Source of the DNA: VAZQ01 sp036498625
GTDB lineage: Bacteria > Pseudomonadota > Alphaproteobacteria > Rhizobiales > Xanthobacteraceae
Length of the DNA stretch: 40,122 bases
Reading direction: 5' to 3'
NCBI GenBank assembly: GCA_036498625.1
Contig: DASYFD010000358.1
Location: forward strand, 1 to 40,122
The notes under the pieces are model-generated. The model worked only from the letters and a program-made list of their open reading frames with translations. It ran no database searches and had not been told where the DNA came from. Below are positions 30,684 to 38,786 of the stretch, one piece after another (position 1 is the first letter of the stretch; every line of letters begins with the position of its first letter). The position numbers and the translations under genes are program-made.

Positions 30684-31409
30684 ATGCCGAAAGGTGACGC
30701 GAGCAAGCACCGGGTCAAGTCGCGCCCGGCTCCCGCGCGTGCGGCGGCGGAGCGCGACCGGGCGCGGCCGGCGGCCGTGCCGGCCGAGCCGCCGCGACGG
30801 CCGTCGCGTTCGGTGGCGATGCGCCTGGCCGAGGAGGTCGAGCGCCTCGAGCTCGAGCTCGCGGCCGCCCGCAGCCGCATGGCGGCGCTGGAAACGCGCG
30901 CCGAGATCGATCCGCTCACCGACCTGGTCAACCGGCGCGGCCTCGAGCGCGAATTGAAGCGCGCGCTTGCCTATGTGAAACGCTACGCAACCAGCGCGGT
31001 CCTGGTTTACCTCGATCTCGACGGCTTCAAATCGATCAACGACCGCCATGGCCACGCGGCCGGCGATGCGGTGCTCAAGGCGATCGCCATGGTGCTCACC
31101 CGCCAGGTGCGCGCCTCCGATCTGGTGGCGCGGCTCGGCGGCGACGAATTCGTCGTGCTGTTGTGGAATCTCGATGCCGCGGATGCGCAGACCAAGGCGC
31201 GCTCGCTGGAAGCGGCGGTCAGCCGCATGACGGCGCCCCATGGGGACGCGACGCTCTCGGTCGGCGCCTCGGCCGGCAGCGCCATGCTGTTGCCGCTCGA
31301 TACACCGGCGAGCGTGCTCGAGCGGGCGGATCGCGCCATGTACAGCCGCAAGACCAGCCGCCGCGACGCCCTCGCGGCCGTATCCGCGGCCGCCGCCGAT
31401 CCGCGCTGA
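30684..31409 (+). CDS. Soluble diguanylate cyclase (GGDEF domain)
   Basis: 241 residues from ATG 30684. Makes cyclic di-GMP from two GTP. The active-site motif is an intact GGDEF (RLGGDEFVVLLW), and five residues before it RASD forms a product-inhibition I-site (RxxD). Other landmarks are DPLTDLVNRRGLERELKRAL, VYLDLDGFKSINDRHGH and DRAMYSRKTS. Residues 1-45 are Arg/Ala/Pro-rich and basic, followed by a heptad-like helix (AMRLAEEVERLELELAAARS) that probably dimerises the enzyme. There is no transmembrane or sensor domain, so the regulation input is unclear; DNA or RNA contact by the basic arm is possible but speculative. Confidence 0.9.
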   Translation: MPKGDASKHRVKSRPAPARAAAERDRARPAAVPAEPPRRPSRSVAMRLAEEVERLELELAAARSRMAALETRAEIDPLTDLVNRRGLERELKRALAYVKRYATSAVLVYLDLDGFKSINDRHGHAAGDAVLKAIAMVLTRQVRASDLVARLGGDEFVVLLWNLDAADAQTKARSLEAAVSRMTAPHGDATLSVGASAGSAMLLPLDTPASVLERADRAMYSRKTSRRDALAAVSAAAADPR

Positions 31410-31410
31410 C

Positions 31411-31429
31411 GGCCCGGCTTCGCCGGGCC
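31411..31429. terminator. Possible hairpin terminator after the GGDEF gene
   Basis: GGCCCGGC-TTC-GCCGGGCC is a perfect, very stable stem starting two bases after the GGDEF stop. A T-run is missing, so it may be an mRNA-end stabiliser instead. Confidence 0.4.
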
Positions 31430-31526
31430 CAAATGGCCCGGCGCGCGCGATCTGCCACATTCGCGCCCGGCCCTGAATCGGATAGGTTGCCGGCAAGATT
31501 GGCCCTTTCGCCCCGAGGAGGGATGA

Positions 31527-32504
31527 ATGTTGAGAGGTCTTGTTTTGCTGGTCGCGACCGGCTCCCTGCTGGCGGTGCCGGCCGCGGCCCAGCCGGATGT
31601 CGCCGCCACCTATCCGAACCGGAGCGTGCGGGTCATCGTCACCGTGCCGGCCGGCGGCGGGGTCGACAGCGTGACCAGGATCTTCGCCGACAAGCTCCAG
31701 CGCCGCCTCGGGCAGTCGTTCGTGATCGAGAACCAGGGCGGTGCCGGCGGCAATGTCGGCGCCTCTACGGTCTCCGGGGCGATGCCCGACGGCTACACCC
31801 TCATGTCCTCGCAGCCGGCGCCGCTCACCACCAATATCGCGCTCTACAAGAAGCTCAGCTTCGATCCGGCCGCGCTCGAGCCGGTGGTGATCATGTCGCG
31901 CTTTCCCAATGTCCTGCTGGTGCGCAAGGATTTTCCGGCCAAGACGGCGGCGGAGTTCATCGCCTATGCCAAGGCCAATCCGGGCAAGCTGAACTATGGG
32001 TCGCAAGGCATCGGCACGACCTCGCATTTGACCACCGAGCTGTTCATGTCGCTCACCGGGACCAAGATGGTCCATGTGCCCTACAAGGGCACGGCACCCG
32101 CTCTCAACGATCTCATTGCGGGGCAGGTCGACTTCATCTTCATGGAGCTCTCGTCGGCCGTGCGGCTGCACCAGGGTGGCAATGCCAGAATTCTCGCCAT
32201 CGCCACTGACAAGCGCCTCGAATCGCTGCCCGAGATTCCGACCATGATCGAGGCCGGGGTGCCGAATTTCGTGTCCGACACCTGGAATGCGCTGAGCGCG
32301 CCGCCCAAGACGCCGGCCCCGATCATCGGCAAGCTCAATCAGGCGGTGAACGAGATCATCGCGGCGCCCGAGACCCGGCAGAGATTCGAGGAGCTCAATC
32401 TGCTGCCGGCCGGCGGCAGCCCGGCCGACATGGCGAAATTCGTGAAGGCGGAAACCGCACGCTGGACCGAGGTCATCCGCCGGGCCGGAATTCAGCCGGA
32501 GTGA
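31527..32504 (+). CDS. TctC/Bug-family extracytoplasmic binding protein
   Basis: 325 residues, signal peptide GLVLLVATGSLLAVPAAAQ. The Bug-family signature is present: YPNRSVRVIVTVPAGGGVDSVTR, VIENQGGAGGNVGA, PDGYTLMSSQP, NPGKLNYGSQGIGTTSHLT, HVPYKGTAPALNDLIAGQVD and VSDTWNALSAPPKTPAP. These proteins bind small carboxylates for tripartite tricarboxylate transporters. Neither TctA nor TctB membrane genes are next to it, so it is an orphan, which is common in this family. The bound compound cannot be inferred. GAGGAGGG precedes the ATG. It converges with the small DUF465 gene, whose stop is 12 bases away. Confidence 0.92.
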   Translation: MLRGLVLLVATGSLLAVPAAAQPDVAATYPNRSVRVIVTVPAGGGVDSVTRIFADKLQRRLGQSFVIENQGGAGGNVGASTVSGAMPDGYTLMSSQPAPLTTNIALYKKLSFDPAALEPVVIMSRFPNVLLVRKDFPAKTAAEFIAYAKANPGKLNYGSQGIGTTSHLTTELFMSLTGTKMVHVPYKGTAPALNDLIAGQVDFIFMELSSAVRLHQGGNARILAIATDKRLESLPEIPTMIEAGVPNFVSDTWNALSAPPKTPAPIIGKLNQAVNEIIAAPETRQRFEELNLLPAGGSPADMAKFVKAETARWTEVIRRAGIQPE

Positions 32505-32516
32505 AGCGGCCCGCCA

Positions 32517-32723
32517 TCATGCAATGATGTCGGGCGTGAGCTGGTCCTCGATGAATGAAATACGGTCGCGCAAATACAGCTTGCGCTTCTTCAGCCGCTG
32601 GATCTGAAGCAGGTCCGACCCCGGTGCGTCCTGCAGCGCCAGGATGGCGGCGTCGAGGTCGCGATGCTCCTCGTGCAGGCGCGCCAATTGCTCCCGCAAG
32701 TCGCTTTCTTCCTCTTTGGTCAT
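32517..32723 (-). CDS. DUF465 (YdcH-like) coiled-coil protein
   Basis: 68 residues from ATG 32723; a GTG two codons upstream is possible. Charged helical hairpin: TKEEESDLREQLARLHEEH, RDLDAAILALQDAPGSDLLQ and IQRLKKRKLYLRDRISFIED. The pattern EHRxLD...LKKRKLxLKDxI is the DUF465 signature. Function is not established for the family. It is divergent from a second DUF465 gene 211 bases away, so two related proteins could form hetero- or homo-dimers; that is inference. Confidence 0.85.
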   Translation of the reverse strand: MTKEEESDLREQLARLHEEHRDLDAAILALQDAPGSDLLQIQRLKKRKLYLRDRISFIEDQLTPDIIA

Positions 32724-32934
32724 TGCCACCGCTGGTTTGCGGGCAGGCCGGCCACATCCCCACCAGCGCCCAATCCAAAACTATCCCGCTTTGGCGCGTT
32801 GCGTTCAAGCCAGGATAGGGCGCCGGTGGGGCAAATCGTCATTGCTGCAATGCACAATCGAAAACCGGGGTCGACTTGCATTCTGGGTGATGTAGACTTT
32901 GCGGGTCACTTTTTGACATGAGGAGAAATCTCGC

Positions 32935-33114
32935 ATGTCCATTCAGACGCACCTTGCGGAGCTCGAAAGACGGCACCAGGCGCTGGAGCAGGAAATAAAT
33001 GAAGCGCAAACGCATCCTGCGACCGACGATCTGAGGCTTGCCGAGCTTAAGCGCCGCAAGTTGCAGGTGAAGGACGAGATCGTGCGCCTGCAGCAGGACG
33101 CCAGCGTTCATTAA
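32935..33114 (+). CDS. DUF465 (YdcH-like) small coiled-coil protein
   Basis: 59 residues, MSIQTHLAELERRHQALEQ at the start and LRLAELKRRKLQVKDEI near the end, the same family pattern as the divergent gene but in shorter form. AGGAG is well placed before the ATG. It is followed by a strong intrinsic terminator at 33147-33184, so it is transcribed alone. The second half is entirely helical and charged. Function unknown; the pairing with a divergent homologue is common in Hyphomicrobiales. Confidence 0.88.
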   Translation: MSIQTHLAELERRHQALEQEINEAQTHPATDDLRLAELKRRKLQVKDEIVRLQQDASVH

Positions 33115-33146
33115 GGCGCGCTGATTCTTTGTGTGCGAGCGTCTGG

Positions 33147-33184
33147 CTGACGCCCCGGGGCGGGGCGTCAGAAGTTGTTTTTTT
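33147..33184 (+). terminator. Intrinsic terminator of the DUF465 gene
   Basis: A perfect 10-base stem CTGACGCCCC with GGGGCGTCAG closes on a 5-base loop (33147-33171), and a run of seven T (33178-33184) follows. It begins 32 bases after the DUF465 stop. This is the clearest rho-independent terminator in the window. Confidence 0.8.
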
Positions 33185-33297
33185 GTTTCGAATCAACCGA
33201 AGCGCAGTTTCGCTCCGGCTCCCGATTATCACGAGCGCGTGAACGGCTCGGGGGCTGCCGGGCCGATTGGCAGCCACTGGGCAACGAGCCACGCCGC

Positions 33298-33558
33298 TCA
33301 AGTGAACTGCGACCTGAACACCGCCTTGATGTTGGCAAGCCGCGCCTCGAGCCGGGTTGCCGTCGCCTCCTGGCCGAGGCGGCGGGCGAGGCCGATCGCG
33401 TCGTACAACGCCTCCTTGGTGTCGCTGTAGAGCGCCGTCGCATTGTGGCTGCGGGTGCAGTCGTACATCTGATCGTAGGTCTTCTCGGCCAGCGCCTCGA
33501 GCCAGGCCAAACGCTGCTCGTCGGTCATCGCCGGGGTGGGATCGTGGTCGGCCGGCAT
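33298..33558 (-). CDS. Hypothetical small helical protein
   Basis: 86 residues from ATG 33558, chosen because GGAGG lies six to seven bases before it; the frame is open to 33606. Not assignable to a named family by me, though similar small proteins are familiar from Bradyrhizobium-like genomes. Sequence pattern: MTDEQRLAWLEALAEKTYDQ, MYDCTRSHNATALYSDTKE, ALYDAIGLARRLGQEATATR and LEARLANIKAVFRSQF. It looks like a single helical bundle without signal or membrane segments. One Cys and the acidic/aromatic helix around 20-35 are the only distinctive features. It is divergent from prpE. Confidence 0.7.
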   Translation of the reverse strand: MPADHDPTPAMTDEQRLAWLEALAEKTYDQMYDCTRSHNATALYSDTKEALYDAIGLARRLGQEATATRLEARLANIKAVFRSQFT

Positions 33559-33767
33559 GCGGAGTCCTCCGGTAGCGGCGGTTGTGCCTCGCGGCAGGGT
33601 CTCCACGCTGCCGCTCGCGCCAAATCAAAGCGCAGCCGCGGCGCCAGCGCCAGTCGTGATTGCGCGTGGCCGATCACCGCCCGTTCGTCCAAGCGAGCTT
33701 GCAATGCCGGCTTGCAAAAGCACCCCCGCGGATCACAATTTCCGCGGATCCAGATCGGGAGCCCCGC

Positions 33768-35687
33768 ATGGAAGCCCGCACCAGCCGCTACCATGAAGCC
33801 TATGCGCGCTGGCAGCGCGACCCGCAGGGCTTCTGGGCGCAAGCCGCCCGTGACATCGATTGGTTCGAGCCCGCCGCCCGCGTGTTCGATCCGCAAGCCG
33901 GGGTCTACGGCCGCTGGTTCGCCGGCGCGGTCTGCAACACCTGCTGGAATGCGGTCGACCGTCATGTCCGTGACGGGCGCGGCAGCCAGCCGGCCATCAT
34001 CTACGATTCGCCGCTCGCCGGCGCCAAGCGCACCATCACCTATGACCGGCTGCTCACCGAGACGCAGGTGCTGGCCGCCGTATTGCGCGACCTCGGGGTC
34101 CAGCAAGGCGACCGCGTCATCCTCTACATGCCGATGGTGCCGGAAGCGGTGATCGCCATGCTGGCCTGCGCCCGCATCGGCGCGGTGCATTCGGTCGTGT
34201 TCGGCGGCTTTGCGGCGAGCGAGCTCGCGACCCGCATCGACGACGCCAAGCCGAAGGTCATCCTGTCGGCGAGCTGCGGGCTCGAGCCCGGGCGGATGGT
34301 CCACTACAAGCCGCTGCTCGACCAGGCGCTGGCGCTCGCGCACGCGAAGCCGGCGGCCTGCCTCATCCTGCAGCGACCGCAGGCGCAGGCCGAGCTGACG
34401 GCAGGCCGCGACCACGACTGGGCGGCGTTGCGCGATCAGGCGATCGTGTTCGCCAAGTCGGTGTGGGACTGCGTGCCGCTCGCCGCCACCGACCCGCTCT
34501 ACATCCTCTACACATCGGGCACCACCGGCCGGCCCAAGGGCGTGGTGCGCGACAACGGCGGCCACATGGTGGCGCTCAAATGGTCGATGCAAAATCTGTA
34601 CGGGATCGCGCCGGGCGAGACCTTCTGGGCGGCTTCCGACGTGGGCTGGGTGGTGGGCCACAGCTACATCGTGTACGCCCCGCTGCTGCACGGCTGCACC
34701 ACCATCCTGTACGAAGGCAAGCCGGTCGGCACGCCCGACGCCGGTGCCTTCTGGCGGGTGATCGCCGAGCACGGCGTGGCGGCCTTGTTCACCGCCCCGA
34801 CCGCTTTCCGCGCCATCAAGAAGGAGGACCCGCACGGCAAGCTGGTGGCGGCCTACGACCTGGCGAAATTCCGCGCCCTGTTTCTCGCCGGCGAGCGCGC
34901 CGATCCGGACACCGTGATCTGGGCCGAGAAGCTCCTCAATGTGCCGGTGATCGATCACTGGTGGCAGACCGAGACCGGCTGGGCCATCGCCGGCAATCCG
35001 GTGGGCTTAGGCCTGCTGCCGGTCAAGCACGGCTCCCCGACAGTGCCGATGCCGGGCTATGACGTGCGCATCGTCAACGAGAGCTGCCAGGAAGTGCCGG
35101 CCAGCACCATGGGCTCGATCGTGCTCAAGCTGCCGCTGCCGCCCTCCTGCCTGCCGACCCTGTGGCAGCAGGACGAGCGCTTCCGCGAAAGCTACCTCAC
35201 GGATTTTCCCGGCTACTACAAGACCGCGGATGCGGGCTATCTCGACCCGGACGGCTACCTCTACGTGATGGGCCGCACCGACGACATCATCAACGTGGCC
35301 GGCCACCGGCTCTCGACCGGCGGCATGGAGGAGGTGCTGGCCTCGCACCAGGACGTGGCCGAATGCGCGGTGGTGGGGATCCGGGACGAGCTCAAGGGCG
35401 AGGTGCCGTGCGGCTTCGTGGTGCTCAAGTCGGGCGTCACGCGTCCGCCCGACCAGATCGAGCGCGAGCTGGTCGTTCTGGTGCGCGACAAGATCGGCCC
35501 GGTGGCGGCCTTCAAGATCGCCATCACGGTGGCGCGGCTGCCGAAGACGCGTTCGGGCAAGATTCTGCGCGGCACCATGAAGAAGATCGCCGACGGCGAT
35601 CCCTGGACCATGCCGGCCACCATCGACGACCCGGCGATCCTGACCGAGATCGGCAGCGCCCTGAAGGGCAAGGGGATGGCGGGCTGA
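33768..35687 (+). CDS. prpE: Propionyl-CoA synthetase (acyl-CoA synthetase, AMP-forming)
   Basis: 639 residues. Activates propionate (or a related short acid) to its CoA thioester via an acyl-AMP. Start ATG 33768 follows GGGAG; upstream frame is open. The AMP-binding motif is YTSGTTGRPKG, adenylation motif DHWWQTETGW, and the C-terminal catalytic Lys lies in PKTRSGKILRGTMK, a known acetylation site in the family. The N-terminus YHEAYARWQRDPQGFWAQAA and VFGGFAASELATRIDDAKP match PrpE rather than Acs. MmgE/PrpD is at the far left of the window but nothing links the two. Usual length is about 630, so it is complete. Confidence 0.93.
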   Translation: MEARTSRYHEAYARWQRDPQGFWAQAARDIDWFEPAARVFDPQAGVYGRWFAGAVCNTCWNAVDRHVRDGRGSQPAIIYDSPLAGAKRTITYDRLLTETQVLAAVLRDLGVQQGDRVILYMPMVPEAVIAMLACARIGAVHSVVFGGFAASELATRIDDAKPKVILSASCGLEPGRMVHYKPLLDQALALAHAKPAACLILQRPQAQAELTAGRDHDWAALRDQAIVFAKSVWDCVPLAATDPLYILYTSGTTGRPKGVVRDNGGHMVALKWSMQNLYGIAPGETFWAASDVGWVVGHSYIVYAPLLHGCTTILYEGKPVGTPDAGAFWRVIAEHGVAALFTAPTAFRAIKKEDPHGKLVAAYDLAKFRALFLAGERADPDTVIWAEKLLNVPVIDHWWQTETGWAIAGNPVGLGLLPVKHGSPTVPMPGYDVRIVNESCQEVPASTMGSIVLKLPLPPSCLPTLWQQDERFRESYLTDFPGYYKTADAGYLDPDGYLYVMGRTDDIINVAGHRLSTGGMEEVLASHQDVAECAVVGIRDELKGEVPCGFVVLKSGVTRPPDQIERELVVLVRDKIGPVAAFKIAITVARLPKTRSGKILRGTMKKIADGDPWTMPATIDDPAILTEIGSALKGKGMAG

Positions 35688-35717
35688 GGCAAATCCGCTT
35701 TGCCCCAAAGGTTGGAG

Positions 35718-36404
35718 CTACTCGCTCTTGCCGCCGATCTGCTTGAGCTTGGCGAACACCGCATCGACATTGAGTTCCTCGCCGGGCTTCTTCTCCTCCG
35801 GCTCGGGCTGGTGGCGGGGCACGGTGGTCTCCGAGGCCGGCAGCAGCGTCGCCCCCTGGGCCTCGATGTCGACCGGCTTCTCCTTGTTGGCGCGGTGCAC
35901 CTCCAGGTCGAGGTCGATCTGCGAGCACAGCCCGAGCGTGACCGGGTCGAGCGGCTGCAGGTTTTGCGCGTTCCAGTGGGTGCGCTCGCGGATCGCCTGG
36001 ATGGTCGACTTGGTGGTACCCACCAGCCGCATGATCTGGCTGTCCTTCAATTCAGCATGGTTGCGCACCAGCCACAGGATGGCGTTGGGCCGGTCTTGGC
36101 GGCGCGACACCGGGGTGTAGCGCGGGCCCTTCTTGCGGGTGGCCTCGGGCAGGCGGACCTTCGAATCGAGGATCTTGAGCTTGTAGCTCGGGTCCGCCAC
36201 CCCCTTGTCGATCTCCTCGCGGGTCAATTGGCCGGTCAGGATCGGGTCGAGACCCTTGATTCCCTGGGCGGCATCGCCGTCCGCGATGGCCTTGACCTCG
36301 AGCGGGTGCAACTTGCAGAAATCGGCCACTTGCTCGAAGGACAGGGCGGTGTTCTCGACCAGCCAGACTGCCGTCGCCTTCGGCATCAGCGGGGGGTGGG
36401 CCAT
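35718..36404 (-). CDS. trcR: Cell-cycle transcription regulator TrcR (DUF1013)
   Basis: 228 residues. Family match throughout: AHPPLMPKATAVWLVENTA at the start, SFEQVADFCKLHPLEVKAIA, GQLTREEIDKG, PNAILWLVRNHAELKDSQIM and RLVGTTKSTIQAIRERTHWN with an HTH-like part. An acidic tail holds VDAVFAKLKQIGG. In Caulobacter TrcR (DUF1013) tracks with RNA polymerase and helps control the cell cycle. It is single-copy and conserved in alphaproteobacteria. A 17-bp perfect palindrome lies 53 bases before its start in the region shared with thrB. The function statement is taken from Caulobacter work. Confidence 0.93.
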   Translation of the reverse strand: MAHPPLMPKATAVWLVENTALSFEQVADFCKLHPLEVKAIADGDAAQGIKGLDPILTGQLTREEIDKGVADPSYKLKILDSKVRLPEATRKKGPRYTPVSRRQDRPNAILWLVRNHAELKDSQIMRLVGTTKSTIQAIRERTHWNAQNLQPLDPVTLGLCSQIDLDLEVHRANKEKPVDIEAQGATLLPASETTVPRHQPEPEEKKPGEELNVDAVFAKLKQIGGKSE

Positions 36405-36456
36405 GGCAAATTCTCCTCTGCGCTCCGCTCGCCCCTGTCGGAAGCGAAGCCCCTGA

Positions 36457-36473
36457 AGTCATCGACGATGACT
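36457..36473. promoter_or_regulatory. Perfect 17-bp palindrome between trcR and thrB
   Basis: AGTCATCG-A-CGATGACT, exact arms around a single base, is located in the 182-base gap between two divergent genes: 53 bases before trcR and 114 before thrB. Its size and position fit a dimeric repressor or activator site. Confidence 0.5.
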
Positions 36474-36586
36474 GGAAAGTGGCCGGAATATAGGCACGCC
36501 GGGGTGGTATGTCCAATGGCTTGTTCGCTTTTCCCTTGACGCGGAGCGCCGCCCCCGATAGCCGGCCGGCTCGATCGGAGCACATG

Positions 36587-37549
36587 ATGGCGGTTTATAC
36601 CGACGTTGCGGCGGAGGAGCTCGAGGCCTTTCTGGCCGGCTACGATATCGGCGAGCTGCTCGCCTATAAGGGCATCGCCGAAGGGGTGGAAAACTCCAAT
36701 TTCCTGGTTCACACCGGCCAGGGCAACTTCATCCTGACCCTGTACGAGAAGCGGGTGGCGGCCGCCGACCTGCCGTTCTTCCTCGGCCTCATGGAGCATC
36801 TGGCTAGCCGCGGCATCACCTGCCCGCAGCCGGTCAAGAACCGCGCCGGCGTCGTGCTGGGCACGGTCGCCGGCAAGCCGGCCGCCATCATCACCTTCCT
36901 GGACGGCATGTGGCTGCGCCGGCCGGCGGCCGGCCATTGCGGTGCGCTCGGCGAGGCGCTGGCCCGGCTCCATCGGGCCGGTGCCGATTTTCCGGGCAAG
37001 CGGGCCAATACCCTTTCGGTCGAAGGCTGGCGGCCGCTCTATGAGACGGTGGCGGCGCGCTGCGACGGCGTGCGGCCCGGACTGGCGGCCGGACTTGCGG
37101 CCGAGCTCACGGCGCTCGAGACCGCCTGGCCCCGCGACCTGCCGCAGGGGGTGATCCATGCCGACCTGTTTCCCGACAACGTCTTTTTCCTCGGCGACAG
37201 GCTCTCGGGCCTGATCGACTTCTACTTCGCCTGCAGCGATGCGCTCGCCTACGATCTCGCCATCTGCCTCAATGCCTGGTGCTTCGAGGCCGATCATTCC
37301 TACAACGTGACCAAGGGCCGGAGCCTGCTGCAGTCCTACGCGGCGGTGCGGGCGCTTTCCCCGCTCGAGAAGCAGGCGCTGCCCATGCTGGCACGCGGCG
37401 CCGCGCTGCGGTTCCTGCTGACGCGGCTGGTCGACTGGTTCGACGAGCGCTCCGCGCTGGTGCGCCGCAAGGACCCGCTGGAATATTTCCGCAAGCTGCG
37501 TTTCCACCAGGCCGTCACCAGCGTGCGCGATTACGGGATCGACGAATGA
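36587..37549 (+). CDS. thrB: Homoserine kinase (ThrB, aminoglycoside phosphotransferase fold)
   Basis: 320 residues; phosphorylates homoserine in threonine synthesis. The second of two ATGs (36584, 36587) fits the family start MAVYTDVAAEELEAFLAGYD and the GGAG spacing. Kinase-like features are IAEGVENSNFLVHTGQGNFI, LTLYEKRV with the ATP-contact Lys, catalytic loop VIHADLFPDNVFF and metal-binding LIDFYFACSDALAYDLAIC. This is the non-GHMP homoserine kinase type used by alphaproteobacteria. It starts a short operon with rnhA 19 bases downstream, an order that recurs in Hyphomicrobiales. Confidence 0.94.
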   Translation: MAVYTDVAAEELEAFLAGYDIGELLAYKGIAEGVENSNFLVHTGQGNFILTLYEKRVAAADLPFFLGLMEHLASRGITCPQPVKNRAGVVLGTVAGKPAAIITFLDGMWLRRPAAGHCGALGEALARLHRAGADFPGKRANTLSVEGWRPLYETVAARCDGVRPGLAAGLAAELTALETAWPRDLPQGVIHADLFPDNVFFLGDRLSGLIDFYFACSDALAYDLAICLNAWCFEADHSYNVTKGRSLLQSYAAVRALSPLEKQALPMLARGAALRFLLTRLVDWFDERSALVRRKDPLEYFRKLRFHQAVTSVRDYGIDE

Positions 37550-37568
37550 AACTGCTAGGCCACAGATC

Positions 37569-38048
37569 GTGAGCGAGCCGCACGTCGTCATCCATACCGA
37601 CGGGGCCTGCTCGGGTAATCCCGGGCCCGGCGGCTGGGGCGCGATCCTGGCATCCGGCGATCACGTCAAGGAGCTCAAGGGCGGCGAGCCCCACACCACC
37701 AACAACCGCATGGAGCTGATGGCCGCGATCGCCGCCTTCGAGTCGCTCAAGCGCCCGTGCCTGGTCGACCTGCACACCGACAGCCAATATCTGCGCAACG
37801 GCATCATGACCTGGATCAATCAATGGAAGCGCAACGGCTGGCGCACGGCCGACAAGAAGCCGGTCAAGAACGTGGATCTCTGGCAACGGCTGGAGGCGGC
37901 TTTGGAGAAGCACCGCGTGCGCTGGCACTGGGTGAAGGGCCATGCCGGCGATGCCCTGAACGAGCGCGCCGACGTCCTGGCCCGTGAGGGAATAGCCGCT
38001 GTGCGCTCCGGCGCGATCGGGGCTCTGTCGGAAAAGCCGCCGTCCTAG
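37569..38048 (+). CDS. rnhA: Ribonuclease HI
   Basis: 159 residues from GTG 37569; removes RNA from RNA-DNA hybrids. The four catalytic acids are present: D11 in HTDGACSGNPGPGGWGA, E49 in NNRMELMAAI, D71 in DLHTDSQYLRNGI and D136 in NERADVLAREG. The catalytic-loop His is in WVKGHAGDALNE. The central WINQWKRNGWRTADKKPVKN is the basic handle region that binds hybrids. The ribosome binding site is weak, consistent with coupling to thrB. The palindromic element downstream starts three bases after the stop codon. Confidence 0.96.
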   Translation: MSEPHVVIHTDGACSGNPGPGGWGAILASGDHVKELKGGEPHTTNNRMELMAAIAAFESLKRPCLVDLHTDSQYLRNGIMTWINQWKRNGWRTADKKPVKNVDLWQRLEAALEKHRVRWHWVKGHAGDALNERADVLAREGIAAVRSGAIGALSEKPPS

Positions 38049-38050
38049 CC

Positions 38051-38146
38051 CCTGATCCAATTCAATCGAGTCGGATCAGGGTCCGGATTCTTTCGTTGAG
38101 CATGATCTTTTCCGAAAAGCGGTAGGCACTTTTCGGGATCATGCTC
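38051..38146. repeat. Rhizobiales-type palindromic intergenic element, copy 2
   Basis: Contains CCTGATCC (38051-38058) with GGATCAGG (38073-38080), then the perfect 10-base pair GAGCATGATC (38098-38107) with GATCATGCTC (38137-38146). The inner pair CCGAAAAG with CTTTTCGG encloses CGGTAGGCA. The core resembles the element at 12410-12513 (CACTTTTC and ATGCTC in both). It lies between the convergent rnhA and peroxiredoxin genes. Confidence 0.75.
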
Positions 38147-38205
38147 GAAAAGCCGCGCCCGGCCGGGCGGGGTCGCCGGCCTTGCCGACGACCCGGTGCT
38201 TCAGG

Positions 38206-38688
38206 TCAGAGCTGCTTGAGCAGCGCGTCGCCGCCCGAGACCTCGACCTTGCCGGGCGCTTCCTCGATATTGAGCTTCTTCACCACGCCGTCCTCGACCA
38301 GCATGGAGTAGCGCTTCGAGCGCGTGCCGAGCCCGTTGCCCGAGCCGTCGAACGACAGGTCGACGGCCTTGGCGAACTCCCCATTGCCATCAGCCAGGAA
38401 TTCGATCTTGTCGGCGGCCGTCGCCTTCTTCCAGGCGTCCATCACGAATACGTCGTTGACGCTGGTCACCGCGATCGTATCGACGCCCTTGGCCTTGATG
38501 GCGTCGGCGCTCTGCAGGATCGAAGGCACGTGCATCTTGTGGCATGTGCCCGTGAAGGCGCCCGGCACCGCGAACAACGCGACCTTCTTGCCCTTGAAAA
38601 TTTCGTCGGTGGTTTTCCATGCCGGGCCCTCCGGGGTGCCGACTCTGAATTTCGCATTGGGGAGATGGTCGCCGACCTTGATGGGCAT
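38206..38688 (-). CDS. Peroxiredoxin, Prx5-type (1-Cys)
   Basis: 160 residues; reduces peroxides with a peroxidatic cysteine. The active site is VPGAFTGTC with C49, preceded by the conserved P and T, and no other Cys is present, so it is 1-Cys and must be regenerated by an external thiol such as glutathione/glutaredoxin. Further landmarks are MPIKVGDHLPNAKFRV at the start, VNDVFVMDAWKKAT and NGLGTRSKRYSMLVEDG, and KVEVSGGDALLKQL at the end. Likely cytoplasmic. It follows the DsbD-like gene on the same strand by 98 bases, an order known from related genomes. Confidence 0.93.
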   Translation of the reverse strand: MPIKVGDHLPNAKFRVGTPEGPAWKTTDEIFKGKKVALFAVPGAFTGTCHKMHVPSILQSADAIKAKGVDTIAVTSVNDVFVMDAWKKATAADKIEFLADGNGEFAKAVDLSFDGSGNGLGTRSKRYSMLVEDGVVKKLNIEEAPGKVEVSGGDALLKQL

Positions 38689-38786
38689 GACTCTGGTCCT
38701 TTTTCGGTTCTTCGGGGGATGCGAGCGGTGTGGCCACGCCGCGGAACCCGCGGGCGACCGGCATACAAACTAGCGTGCCGGGCGAA

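Noticed and set aside
33525..34958. 477-codon leftward frame opposite prpE
   Set aside because: Shadow of the acyl-CoA synthetase gene; overlaps it entirely and lacks any motif.
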